In this document: positions 35,561 to 43,722 of the stretch, piece by piece
Numbering within the stretch: position 1 is the stretch's first letter
Layout of the letters: each line of letters opens with the position of its first letter
Assembly (NCBI RefSeq): GCF_001434405.1
Contig: NZ_AZFT01000004.1
Location: forward strand, 1 to 64,000
Direction of reading: 5' to 3'
DNA length: 64,000 bases
Origin: Ligilactobacillus apodemi DSM 16634 = JCM 16172
Lineage (GTDB): Bacteria > Bacillota > Bacilli > Lactobacillales > Lactobacillaceae
The notes under the pieces: model-generated
Databases searched by the model: none
Told to the model about the DNA's origin: nothing
The model's input: the letters and a program-made list of their open reading frames with translations, nothing else
Program-made: the position numbers and the translations under genes

Positions 35561-36486
35561 CACGTACTTCCCCCCTGTTCTTGGAAAAATTCTAGCAATT
35601 GTGTTTGTGAAAGTTGATACGTTTGTTCCTGATAGTTAAAAATAAGGGTCGTTTGTTGGGTCAATTGCGCCAATAATTGGTCAAAATCGGCGACCTTAGC
35701 CGCGGTTGGATCATACGTCAGAACCTGGGCTTTATTACAGACCGTTGCTAGATTCCAAAAACGGGGTCGTGCTGGTGCAAAAAATTCGCGGACAAAATCA
35801 TTTGCTGGCGCTTCAATGATTTGCGTTGGGGTACCGATTTGTTGTACTTGTCCTTCGTGTAAAATTGCAATGCGATCGCCTAAGCGCATTGCTTCTTGCA
35901 TATCATGGGTCACAAAAACGATCGTCGTTTGAAGTCTTTGATGTAACTCTAAGATCAAGTCTTGTGATTGGCGTCTTAAAACCGGATCTAGGGCACTAAA
36001 TGATTCATCCATCAAAATCAGCTTAGGATCAGTCGCTAAGGCGCGAATGATCGCCACTCGTTGTTGTTGCCCACCTGAAAGTTCATCAGGCATACGTTTA
36101 GCAAATTTTTCTGGTTCTAGGTCTACACTGGCTAACAATTCTTTAGCACGTGCTTTTCGTTTGGCTTTAGGGACTCTGAGTTGTTCTAGTTGGATCGTAA
36201 TATTTTCTTCGATGTTTAAATTGGGAAATAAACTGCTGACTTGGGGAACATAACCCATTTGGAGACGTAATTTTTGTTTATCATACGTTTTGATCTTTTT
36301 TCCTTCATAGTAAATATCACCTGCAGTTGGCAGTGTAAGTTGGTTTAGCATCCGCAGTAAAGTCGTTTTGCCACTCCCACTTGGTCCGACCAAAACAAAA
36401 AGTTCCCCTGTTTTGATCTCAAGGTCAATATTTTCTAAGACGACATTTTTACCATAGGTCATCCCCACGTTTTGATATTTGATCAC
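35560..36486 (-). CDS. ABC transporter ATPase, EgtV/OpuCA-like
   Basis: This 308-aa ATPase drives the fused permease/binding subunit downstream. It has Walker A GPSGSGKTT, signature LSGGQQQRVAIIRA, Walker B LILMDESFSALDP and H-loop VTHDMQEAMRLGDR, as in the OpuCA/ProV family. It is shorter than OpuCA and appears to lack the tandem CBS domains that sense ionic strength. That weakens an osmoregulated role and fits an ergothioneine-type system better. It starts at GTG behind GGGGG. Confidence 0.9.
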   Translation of the reverse strand: MIKYQNVGMTYGKNVVLENIDLEIKTGELFVLVGPSGSGKTTLLRMLNQLTLPTAGDIYYEGKKIKTYDKQKLRLQMGYVPQVSSLFPNLNIEENITIQLEQLRVPKAKRKARAKELLASVDLEPEKFAKRMPDELSGGQQQRVAIIRALATDPKLILMDESFSALDPVLRRQSQDLILELHQRLQTTIVFVTHDMQEAMRLGDRIAILHEGQVQQIGTPTQIIEAPANDFVREFFAPARPRFWNLATVCNKAQVLTYDPTAAKVADFDQLLAQLTQQTTLIFNYQEQTYQLSQTQLLEFFQEQGGST

Positions 36487-36551
36487 TTTTTCACCCCCTA
36501 TTTGCTAATAGTTTGCCGTAAAAGGCTCTAAAATACAATTAATTTGATTCA

Positions 36552-36586
36552 AAAAAGCCCAAGGAATTTTCCTTGAGCTTTTTGGC
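36552..36586 (-). terminator. Terminator after the heterodimeric exporter operon
   Basis: On the minus strand GCTCAAGGA and TCCTTGGGC-type arms are followed by TTTTTT. Confidence 0.85.
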
Positions 36587-38362
36587 TTAATCTAGCACCA
36601 TTTGGTTGGTATATAAATCGTGGTAAAAACCTTTTAATTTCAAAAGATCGGCATGACTACCACGTTCGATCACATGCCCGTCCCGCAAGACTGCGATCTC
36701 ATCGGCATTAATGATCGTTTTTAAGCGGTGAGCGATCACAAAGCTAGTCCGCCCCTTTAATACGGCATCCATCGCTTTTTGGATCTTTTCTTCTGTTACC
36801 GTATCAACATTAGAAGTCGCTTCATCTAAAATCAAGAAATCTGGGTCAGAAAGTAGTGTCCGCGCAATACTTACCAGCTGCTTTTGGCCAGTCGAAAAGA
36901 TCGATTGCTCATCGCTAACTTGTGTCTCATAACCATCTGGCAGGCTAACAATAAAATCATGGATCTGGGCTTGTTTTGCCGCATTGACCATCGCTTCATC
37001 ACTTGCATCAGGTCGACCATATTTGATATTATCAGCGATCGTACCCGTAAAGAGTAAGGAATCTTGCAATACGATCCCGACTTTGGCACGTAATGACTCA
37101 AGTGTTAGCTTACGCACATCAACACCGTCAAACGTTACTGAGCCTGAATCCACATCATAAAAACGATTGAACAGATTCATCGTGGTCGTCTTACCTGAAC
37201 CAGTTGGTCCTACTAAGGCTAACATCTGTCCTTTAGGTACCGAAAGATCGATCCCATGCAAGATCTCTTTACCCTTGTCATAGCTAAAATGGACTTGGTT
37301 TAACGCTACTTCTTCTTTTAGACCTGTTAAAACTTGGCCGTCAGGTACGGGATCTTCTTGCGCTTGCGCTTCGACCTTGGCTAAACGCCTTGCCCCGGTT
37401 AAAGCTAACTGGATCGAAGAATAAATCGAAGTCAATTGGGTTATCGGTTGGAAATATGTTTGTGAGTATTGCACAAACATCACGATCAGGCCCAAACCAG
37501 CTGCCGTATTGACCGCATCAGCCACGATCAACCAGATCCCCCCAACGATCACGATCGCTAGGTTTAAGAGCGATAAGCCTTGCATCAATGGAAATAACAG
37601 TCCCGAGTAAAATTGACCTTGAAACATCGTCTCTTTGACCCGTTGATTATATTTTTTAAAGCCTGCGATCGATTCTTGTTGCAAGCCATTGCTTAAAATA
37701 ACTTGCTCACCGTTGATCTGTTCATTGATATAACCATTTAAATTAGCGATCTCATCTTGTTGAGCATCTAAGGAGCGCCGTGCTTTTGACATGATCACTA
37801 AAGCAATAATGAGCACAAATGGAGTTGACGCCATAGTGATCAAAGCTAGCTTTACATTGATCGACATCATCACGATGATCGTCCCAATAAATAACGCCCC
37901 TTGAGAGACTAATTCAAAGATCGCATTATTAAGTGCATTAAAGATGTTATCAATATCTGACGTAAATAAAGATAAGATCTTACCATCTTGGTGCGTATCA
38001 AAGTAACGGATCTTCATGCGTTGCAATTTAGCAAAGAGATTGCGACGCATATTGTTAGTTGCATCCGCATTAAATTTTGACATGATCATCCAGGCGATAA
38101 ACTGAGCGATCACATTTAACAGAAAGTATATTGCCATCCATTTTAACGCAACATAGAAATTAGCCATGAAGCCCGCTGCACTGCTCGACCCTGACTGTGC
38201 GACGAATTTAGTCAATTCAGTCACGGCATTTCCCATATAGATCGGTGCAAGAACTTGGAAAAGTGTGGCTAATAAAGTCAACACGATCATCACTGTCATC
38301 TTGACCCAATATTGTTTCAAGTATTTCCAAAAATAGCTACATGCGATCTTAAAATCATTCAT
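36587..38362 (-). CDS. Heterodimeric ABC exporter subunit with intact ATP site
   Basis: This 591-aa half-exporter has six membrane helices and an ATPase domain with Walker A GPTGSGKTT, Walker B FLILDEATSNVD with catalytic Glu, and H-loop VIAHRLKTI. Its ABC signature is altered (FSTGQKQLVS instead of SGGQ). The partner subunit upstream has the opposite changes, so together they make one working and one degenerate site, like EfrCD, LmrCD and BmrCD. The start at 38362 is behind GGGGGAGG and overlaps the partner stop by 8 bp. The likely role is multidrug or lipid export. Confidence 0.92.
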   Translation of the reverse strand: MNDFKIACSYFWKYLKQYWVKMTVMIVLTLLATLFQVLAPIYMGNAVTELTKFVAQSGSSSAAGFMANFYVALKWMAIYFLLNVIAQFIAWMIMSKFNADATNNMRRNLFAKLQRMKIRYFDTHQDGKILSLFTSDIDNIFNALNNAIFELVSQGALFIGTIIVMMSINVKLALITMASTPFVLIIALVIMSKARRSLDAQQDEIANLNGYINEQINGEQVILSNGLQQESIAGFKKYNQRVKETMFQGQFYSGLLFPLMQGLSLLNLAIVIVGGIWLIVADAVNTAAGLGLIVMFVQYSQTYFQPITQLTSIYSSIQLALTGARRLAKVEAQAQEDPVPDGQVLTGLKEEVALNQVHFSYDKGKEILHGIDLSVPKGQMLALVGPTGSGKTTTMNLFNRFYDVDSGSVTFDGVDVRKLTLESLRAKVGIVLQDSLLFTGTIADNIKYGRPDASDEAMVNAAKQAQIHDFIVSLPDGYETQVSDEQSIFSTGQKQLVSIARTLLSDPDFLILDEATSNVDTVTEEKIQKAMDAVLKGRTSFVIAHRLKTIINADEIAVLRDGHVIERGSHADLLKLKGFYHDLYTNQMVLD

Positions 38363-40100
38363 TTTCCAAGACCTCCCCCTCATCTAGAGCCTCTTTAGTG
38401 CGCTGGGTCGCATATATTTCCCGGTAAATATCGGAAGTTTCTAACAACTCGGCATGGCTCCCAACAGCAACTAATTTACCTTCATCTAACACTAAGATCT
38501 TATCCGCATCCATGACAGAAAAGATCTTTTCGGCAATCACAAAAATCGTCGTATCGGTCAGTTTTTGTTCTAACGCTTCTTTAACTTTCTTTTCCGAACG
38601 TGCATCTAACGCCGAGGTCGAATCATCTAAGATCAAGACTTTAGGCTTACCAACGACCCCACGTGCGATCGAGAGCCGTTGCTTTTGGCCCCCAGAGAAG
38701 TTAGCCGAACGTTCTTCAACTAGATGCTCATATTGGTCATCATAGCGCTCAACAAATTCGGCCGCCTGTGAGATCTCGGCTGCCCATTTGAAATCTTTAG
38801 TCGTGGCATCGCGCTTACCTTGGCGTAAATTATCCGCAATCGTCCCCGAAAAGAGGAGTGCTTTTTGTAAGACTAAAGCCACTGCTTGGCGCAATGATTT
38901 TTCATTGACTTTTCTTAAGTCGACCCCACCGACTTTGACACTGCCGGCAGTTGGATCATAAAGTCGCGTCATCAATTGTGCTAACGTTGATTTACCTGAG
39001 CCCGTTGAACCCACGATCCCGATCAATTCACCTTGCTTGGCGGTAAAACTAATATCTTGCAAAGTTTCGTTATCTGAACCAGGATAGGCAAACGAGACGT
39101 TTTTAAATTCAACGTCGCCACTCAACTCAACTTCAGGTGCATCTTTAGCGAAAACTAAATCAGGTTTAGTATCTAAGACTGCCTTGATCCGGCGTAAAGC
39201 TACCGTTCCACGTGCATACATCGCTAATGTCATCCCGCCAAAAGCTAACGTATAAAGCATCTGCATCAAATAACCGATATATGAGGTGATCGCTGCTAAT
39301 TCACCCGGGTTATTTTCCACGTTTAACCCAACTAAATAAACAACTGCCGTGATCCCTAAATTACAAATCAGGAAAAAGGCTGGTAGTAAGCACGAAAAAA
39401 CGTAACCGATCTTGATATTTAAATCGTTCATTTCGTCGGAAACTTCATTAAAACGTGTTTCTTCATTTTCTTGTTGATTAAAAGATTTAACGACGCGAAT
39501 TCCTTGCATCGCTTCTTTAGCGATCATGTTACTTTTATCTAATTTCTTTTGGAAACGGCTAAACATCTTCCCTAACTGTGGGAAAGTCAAACCTAACGTT
39601 ACGGCGACTGCTAAAAACATTAAGACTTGGAGCCACCAAAAACGCGGAATCGTGATGATCCCCATAATAAAGGCGCCAATAACCATGATTGGCACCCGTA
39701 AAACCTGCATAAACGTCATCATCACAACGTTTAAGACTTGGTTCATATCGTTTATCAACCGTACAACTAAGGTACTAGCCGAAAATTTTTCAATATTACT
39801 AAGCGAAAACGTTTGGATCTTGCGATATGTTTCTTCGCGCAGATCACTAGTTACACCTTGGGCTACTCGTGCAGCAAAATACACATTAGTGATCCCAGCC
39901 AACACCCCGACCACTGCTAAAGCAACTAAAACAATGCCATCATGAAACATTGCTTGGCGATCATTTTTTAGTAAGTTGTCCAAAATATACTGTAACACTC
40001 GCGGTTGCATCAAAGATGAGACAGCCACAATAATGATCGAGACTACCGCACCTACGATCGAGCCCCAATACCGCTTAAAGTGTGGTTTTAAGATCTGCAT
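38355..40100 (-). CDS. Heterodimeric ABC exporter subunit with degenerate ATP site
   Basis: This 581-aa half-exporter has a normal signature (FSGGQKQRLSIARG) and Walker A GSTGSGKST. The Walker B region reads ILDDSTSALD, with Asp replacing the catalytic Glu, and the H-loop His is replaced (VIAEKIFS). These changes are the hallmark of the degenerate half of heterodimeric exporters. It is the first gene of the pair, read from AGGGGGT, divergent from an ArsR regulator. The shared intergenic palindromes suggest joint control. Confidence 0.92.
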   Translation of the reverse strand: MQILKPHFKRYWGSIVGAVVSIIIVAVSSLMQPRVLQYILDNLLKNDRQAMFHDGIVLVALAVVGVLAGITNVYFAARVAQGVTSDLREETYRKIQTFSLSNIEKFSASTLVVRLINDMNQVLNVVMMTFMQVLRVPIMVIGAFIMGIITIPRFWWLQVLMFLAVAVTLGLTFPQLGKMFSRFQKKLDKSNMIAKEAMQGIRVVKSFNQQENEETRFNEVSDEMNDLNIKIGYVFSCLLPAFFLICNLGITAVVYLVGLNVENNPGELAAITSYIGYLMQMLYTLAFGGMTLAMYARGTVALRRIKAVLDTKPDLVFAKDAPEVELSGDVEFKNVSFAYPGSDNETLQDISFTAKQGELIGIVGSTGSGKSTLAQLMTRLYDPTAGSVKVGGVDLRKVNEKSLRQAVALVLQKALLFSGTIADNLRQGKRDATTKDFKWAAEISQAAEFVERYDDQYEHLVEERSANFSGGQKQRLSIARGVVGKPKVLILDDSTSALDARSEKKVKEALEQKLTDTTIFVIAEKIFSVMDADKILVLDEGKLVAVGSHAELLETSDIYREIYATQRTKEALDEGEVLENE

Positions 40101-40117
40101 ATTTACCCCCTATTTTT

Positions 40118-40171
40118 AACAGAATTCTGTTTCGTATGTAACAGTCTATCTGAAAATTAAATTAGATTCAA
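40118..40171 (-). promoter_or_regulatory. ABC exporter promoter and AACAGAATTCTGTT operator
   Basis: On the minus strand TTGAAT (40166-40171) and TAGACT (40143-40148) are 17 bp apart. The perfect 14-bp palindrome AACAGAATTCTGTT (40118-40131) lies just past the predicted start. Confidence 0.7.
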
Positions 40172-40200
40172 GCCAGAGTTTTTTATAAAAAAATAACGCC

Positions 40201-40221
40201 ACAGATCGATTCTGTTATAAT
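40201..40221 (+). promoter_or_regulatory. arsR -10 box with ACAGA/TCTGT operator
   Basis: ACAGA-TCGAT-TCTGT (40201-40215) abuts TATAAT (40216-40221). The same half-sites occur at the divergent exporter promoter. No good -35 was seen. Confidence 0.6.
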
Positions 40222-40259
40222 GAAGATAATGACTCTGGATAAGTAAATAAGGTGAAAAT

Positions 40260-40568
40260 ATGACTAAAGAAAACTTAAATCTTCCTTCCCGCGAAGAGAC
40301 TCAAGCCAGCGTTCAGATCTTTAAGGCCTTTGGGAACGAAACGCGCTACAAGATCTTATACCTTTTATTTGAAAAACAACTAACCGTAAATGAGATCTCA
40401 GAAGCGATCGCCATGACCCAATCGGCAGTTTCACATCAATTAAAAATCTTACGCCAAACGGGATTAGTTTCCAGTAAACGTGACGGACAACATATGTATT
40501 ATTCCCTTGCCGACCGCCATATTATCATGATTTTTAAACAAGTTAAAGAACATATCAGTGAAGACTAA
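40260..40568 (+). CDS. ArsR/SmtB family regulator, CzrA-like metal site
   Basis: This 102-aa winged-helix repressor has the ArsR core (FKAFGNETRYKILYLLFEKQ; MTQSAVSHQLKILRQTGLV). Its last helix, DRHIIMIFKQVKEHISED, aligns with the alpha-5 zinc site of CzrA, with Asp, His and His kept and the fourth ligand changed to Glu. It lies divergently to the heterodimeric ABC exporter, and ACAGA/TCTGT palindromes mark both promoters. It is therefore likely to control both. A role at the metal ATPase operator 8 kb away is possible but the operator sequences differ. Confidence 0.88.
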   Translation: MTKENLNLPSREETQASVQIFKAFGNETRYKILYLLFEKQLTVNEISEAIAMTQSAVSHQLKILRQTGLVSSKRDGQHMYYSLADRHIIMIFKQVKEHISED

Positions 40569-40603
40569 AAAAAGCCCCGCCTTGAATGCGGGGCTTTTTT
40601 TAA
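40569..40603. terminator. Bidirectional terminator
   Basis: AAAAAGCCCCGC and GCGGGGCTTTTT flank a 7-nt loop. Confidence 0.93.
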
Positions 40604-41091
40604 TTTGCACGATTATATAATTTATCAACTGGCGCTTGATTACCATCATGGCCAAATTGTGCCACTTTATTTTCTGGTGAATCGTTCCAAGCCAAGTAGT
40701 CAGCTTCGTCTTCCCAAACATTCATTAACAAGAATTGGAAATCTTTTTTCAACGAGATCAATAATTTACTTGTCTTTAAACCAGTTGGGCGCACAGCTGG
40801 GTTGACCCAAGAATCAACCACGGCGTTAAAGACTTTTTGTTGGTCGGTATCAAGCGTTACGTAGCGTAATTCTAACAGACCATCCCAGTCATCAGTGCCA
40901 ATTTCTTTTAAAACACGGTAGTTCAAACCTGTTTCAAAGACCGAACCTTGATCAGAAATATCTACCAATAAGTATTCATTTTGTTTAGCGATCGCTTTAT
41001 ATAATAAGAAATCACGATCAGCATAGCGTTCTGAGATCGTGGCTAACATTTTTTCTGGACCTAAAGCAAAATTGATTTCATTTAATGCCAT
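40600..41091 (-). CDS. Possible ABM-fold (monooxygenase-like) protein
   Basis: This 163-aa soluble protein has a C-terminal region (FQFLLMNVWEDEADYLAWNDSPE) that looks like the second half of an antibiotic biosynthesis monooxygenase domain, as in HmoA-type heme-degrading or quinol enzymes. The N-terminal half may be a diverged first repeat. The Asn, Trp and His residues needed for heme oxygenation cannot be confirmed. It is a single gene behind AGAAGGA, so the function stays open. Confidence 0.5.
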   Translation of the reverse strand: MALNEINFALGPEKMLATISERYADRDFLLYKAIAKQNEYLLVDISDQGSVFETGLNYRVLKEIGTDDWDGLLELRYVTLDTDQQKVFNAVVDSWVNPAVRPTGLKTSKLLISLKKDFQFLLMNVWEDEADYLAWNDSPENKVAQFGHDGNQAPVDKLYNRAN

Positions 41092-41172
41092 AATTCATCC
41101 TTCTTTCAGAATATTTACCTTATTTAGTATAGCACTACACTCCATTTAAAACTAACCAAAAATCTATCCTGC

Positions 41173-41814
41173 TCATTTCTTAGGGTAGCTGATAACGCGC
41201 AATTGTCCGCTAATATATTCCGCTAAGAAAATCTCACTAGCACTCGCAAAGCCCTTAAATTTTAATTGATTTTCCAACCATTCTTCATCATGTGAGGTCA
41301 TTTCTAACACATCTAAATTAACGATCCCATCACTGATCAGTGGGTAGCGGATACTTTCTTTGTCGCCATATTCTAAGATCGTCAGTTGCCCATTTTGTTC
41401 CAAAACCGCCCGCTTGACCCGGGCTAATTCATAGATTCCATTCATCCGTAAACGAAACATTAATTCATCAGCCGTGACCCCACGACGTAAGCAATTTTCA
41501 ACTTCGATCTGCCCATTTCTGATCAAAATGACTGGGCGCCCATCAACCAATGCTTTAGCCAAATGATTGTGATTTTTCAAAAATTGTAAGACCATCACTA
41601 CTAAAGTCCACATTAACAACACCATCAAAAACTGAAAGACTGTGACAGATTCACTATAAATGATCCCACCGATGATTCCACCTAAAACATAATTTTGCAC
41701 CTGATCTAAGGGGGTCACCGGAGCAAGATTACTTTTCCCTACTAGATTGATCTGTAAAATGATACACAACAAACCTAAAATAAACTTGATCAAAACAGTC
41801 ATATAAAAATCCAT
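41173..41814 (-). CDS. DUF421/YetF family membrane protein
   Basis: This 213-aa protein has an N-terminal membrane part of three helices (about 1-85) and a C-terminal soluble domain with RRGVTADELMFRLRMNGIYELARVKRAVLEQNGQL, the YetF domain pattern, in segments. The family function is unknown, though members appear in spore germination and stress loci. It lies 3 bp after the DUF3290 gene and is a constant partner of it in lactobacilli. ATG at 41814 follows AAAGGAG. Confidence 0.88.
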   Translation of the reverse strand: MDFYMTVLIKFILGLLCIILQINLVGKSNLAPVTPLDQVQNYVLGGIIGGIIYSESVTVFQFLMVLLMWTLVVMVLQFLKNHNHLAKALVDGRPVILIRNGQIEVENCLRRGVTADELMFRLRMNGIYELARVKRAVLEQNGQLTILEYGDKESIRYPLISDGIVNLDVLEMTSHDEEWLENQLKFKGFASASEIFLAEYISGQLRVISYPKK

Positions 41815-41817
41815 GGA

Positions 41818-42267
41818 TCATGCTCCTTTCTTCACCGTGATTTTTTTAGCGATCACATGAGTCCGCTCTAACGTATAACTACTCCTATCTGTACTAAGTG
41901 CGACACGATAGTATTTATTTTTGATTTTCACGATACTGCCATCAGTTAAAGTCGTCGAATTGATCGCAACATCAGCGACTTTGATCCCTTTTTCTCGTGC
42001 AACTGAACGCAAAAATGGCTCAACTTGGGCACTAGAAAGTGATTGTGATTTATGTTGCTCTAAAGTCGAATAATTGAGTCCAAATAAAAGAAGCATTAGC
42101 AGTACCATGATAATACTTAGGTCACGATACTTAGTTTCAAAGCGATTTTTTAGATATAACCACAATGCTACTACCAAAATGATCGCTCCCAGTCCCCCTA
42201 AGACATAAAGCAATATCTGGTTGACGTCACGGTGATTTTGCAGATACTGTAACGTGTAAAATGTCAT
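41818..42267 (-). CDS. DUF3290 family membrane protein
   Basis: This 149-aa protein has two predicted membrane helices (about residues 17-37 and 50-65) and an extracytoplasmic or cytoplasmic C-terminal domain. It matches DUF3290, which always pairs with DUF421 proteins in this family of bacteria. The two probably form a complex; the role is unknown. Confidence 0.83.
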   Translation of the reverse strand: MTFYTLQYLQNHRDVNQILLYVLGGLGAIILVVALWLYLKNRFETKYRDLSIIMVLLMLLLFGLNYSTLEQHKSQSLSSAQVEPFLRSVAREKGIKVADVAINSTTLTDGSIVKIKNKYYRVALSTDRSSYTLERTHVIAKKITVKKGA

Positions 42268-42350
42268 TTCAACTACCTCACATAAATTTTGTTATTTAGA
42301 TTTTAGCTAAATAATATATTACTTTTCTTGTATAAAAACGTAAAATCTGA

Positions 42351-42398
42351 AAAAAACAAAAAAGTACTCTGTGTCTTTAATTGTTACAGAGTACCTTG
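42351..42398 (-). terminator. Terminator copy 1 flanking the toxin locus
   Basis: On the minus strand GTACTCTGT and ACAGAGTAC enclose a 13-nt loop, followed by TTTTTTGTTTTTTT. A near copy lies at 42874-42918. Confidence 0.85.
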
Positions 42399-42419
42399 GT
42401 TGTTTTAGTTATTTTTCAC
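42366..42419. repeat. Direct repeat copy 1 (terminator region)
   Basis: Contains ACTCTGTG, CTTTAA and ACAGAGTACCTTGGTT and then TTATTTTTCA, in the same order as copy 2 at 42874-42918, with a 7-bp insertion. It marks the left edge of the toxin locus. Confidence 0.75.
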
Positions 42420-42431
42420 TTTTTCATATGA

Positions 42432-42437
42432 TATAAT
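42432..42437 (+). promoter_or_regulatory. -10 box of the toxin RNA
   Basis: TATAAT with a weak -35. The predicted transcript would start at 42443-42445, within the CCACGGAA element that can pair with the RNA 3' end. Confidence 0.5.
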
Positions 42438-42439
42438 TA

Positions 42440-42729
42440 TCCACGGAAGAGTTGAGCTGGTGACTTCTAGACTATAAGGACGTGATGCTTATGGTGTAAA
42501 AGCTGTAAAATCAGACTCTAATGGAAAGGAAGTCAACACGTGTCTGTTTCAGATGCGTTACAATTAATGCTAGCATTTGGCACTTTTGTGATCGTGCTAG
42601 TAGCATTAGTTGTTGAATTGATCAAAGCGATCAACAAAAAATAAACCATCCTTAACTTTGACCGAGTGGATGGTTTAAAGCAATATAGTTAAATCGTCTA
42701 GACGTCGCCGTCTTTAACGGTTCCGTGGA
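42440..42729 (+). other. Long-range pairing between toxin RNA ends
   Basis: TCCACGGAA at 42440-42448 is complementary to TTCCGTGGA at 42721-42729, 272 bp later and just before the terminator. In the RNA these ends could close the molecule and hide the ribosome binding site, as in hok-type fold-back control. Confidence 0.5.
42540..42644 (+). CDS. Small membrane toxin-like peptide (holin-like/type I toxin family)
   Basis: This 34-aa peptide reads VSVSDALQLMLAFGTFVI, then VLVALVVELIKAINKK, with GTG as start. It is one hydrophobic helix followed by a basic tail, the form of the putative holin-like toxins related to BsrE/TxpA. The GGAAAGGAAG ribosome binding site lies 8-10 bp upstream. The peptide would insert in the membrane and depolarise it when overproduced. 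In such systems an antisense RNA blocks translation; I found no certain promoter for one. A hairpin AAACCATCC/GGATGGTTT directly follows the stop codon. Confidence 0.75.
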   Translation: MSVSDALQLMLAFGTFVIVLVALVVELIKAINKK

Positions 42730-42757
42730 GACAGTGCTACAACACTGCCTCTTTTCT
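42727..42757 (+). terminator. Terminator of the toxin RNA
   Basis: GAGACAGTG and CACTGCCTC around CTACAA are followed by TTTTCTTTT. Confidence 0.88.
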
Positions 42758-42873
42758 TTTATCATTGTAACACCATTTAAATGACATGCGCAAGAACCTA
42801 CCTATGGTCAGTAGCGTAATTTGCGATTTATTCTAGGCTATTATCAATTACTCCAGCTATTCAGTTAGGTAAA

Positions 42874-42918
42874 AACTCTGTGACTTTAACTATCACAGAG
42901 TACCTTGGTTATTTTTCA
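42874..42918. repeat. Direct repeat copy 2 and terminator of the merR operon
   Basis: On the minus strand ACTCTGTGA and TCACAGAGT are followed by TTTTTACC just after the merR stop. It matches copy 1 at 42366-42419. Confidence 0.8.
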
Positions 42919-43334
42919 GCAGGTTCTTGCTTGAGCATTTTTTCTTTGCGCATTTCGTAGTAATCCTCTTCTGCTAAAAAAGGAATTGTGTGAGTTTCGA
43001 AATTATCTAGTTTATAGCCTAAGTAACTGATCGTCTTGTCTAATTCATTGCGCTGCTGTAGTAAAGCATCATATTGTTCTTGTAATAACGCCTTTTGTGC
43101 TACACGATCGTTTTTTCTTGTGTGAAATAACGCCACAAACTCAATTAGTGATTCGACTGACATACCGGCCTTGCGCATCGCCTTAATAAAAAGCGCCCAC
43201 TTGATCTCATTTTCGGTATAATCTCGATAACCGCTACTATTGCGTGGGACCGTGGGAATCAATCCGGTGTTTTCCCAATAACGTAATGTTTCTTTGGGAA
43301 TAGCTAAACGCTCGCTTACTTCTTTAATATTCAT
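42909..43334 (-). CDS. MerR family transcriptional regulator
   Basis: This 141-aa regulator has the N-terminal MerR helix-turn-helix (IKEVSERLAIPKETLRYWENTGLIPTVPR in pieces) and a coiled-coil dimer helix (residues about 80-115), then a short C-terminus without metal-binding Cys. Its start lies 2 bp past the stop of a broken merR paralogue and its ribosome binding site overlaps that stop. It therefore depends on the upstream promoter at 43723-43753. Confidence 0.88.
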   Translation of the reverse strand: MNIKEVSERLAIPKETLRYWENTGLIPTVPRNSSGYRDYTENEIKWALFIKAMRKAGMSVESLIEFVALFHTRKNDRVAQKALLQEQYDALLQQRNELDKTISYLGYKLDNFETHTIPFLAEEDYYEMRKEKMLKQEPAEK

Positions 43335-43335
43335 C

Positions 43336-43692
43336 CTATTTTCCTCTAGTCATGCAGATTGTTGTTTTTCGATCATTGTATCCAATTTCTACTATCCGCT
43401 CAACTAAGCAATGATAACTAGCGGTTAATTTTGCCAGTTGCTCATTGAGTAGATCCTTACGCGCTGGTTTGGCCTTCTTACCTAATTTGACTAACTTAAC
43501 ATACTCAATTTGAAAATCTAAAGACACTTCCATCTCATTAAGAAGTTTAGCATATTTTAGCCATTCAAGGTCTTGGTGGCTAAAATTTCTGATTCCTTGC
43601 TGATCGCGTCCGACTGGCAAGATGATCCCGATTCGTTCCCAATACCTGACCGTATCGGGCGAAATACCTACTTTTGTTGCTCGCCACCCTAG
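43336..43692 (-). pseudogene. Broken MerR family regulator (5' end lost)
   Basis: From 43692 the frame reads on as ATKVGISPDTVRYWERIGII then PVGRDQQGIRNFSHQDLEWL, clearly the MerR DNA-binding domain, and on through the coiled coil to a normal end at 43336. No start codon exists upstream in this frame; a stop (TAA, 43693-43695) precedes it. In the next frame GTG GCG AGC AAC AAA fits the missing V-A-S-N-K, so a one-base frameshift or small loss near 43675 probably broke the gene. A TTG at 43620 could start only a partial product without the helix-turn-helix. Confidence 0.75.
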
Positions 43693-43722
43693 TTATTTTG
43701 TTACCCTAAGTCCTACTAGTTT

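Noticed and set aside
42660-42790. Antisense antitoxin promoter opposite the toxin gene
   Set aside because: TATATT occurs on the minus strand but no -35 lies at a workable distance, so I did not call the antitoxin RNA.
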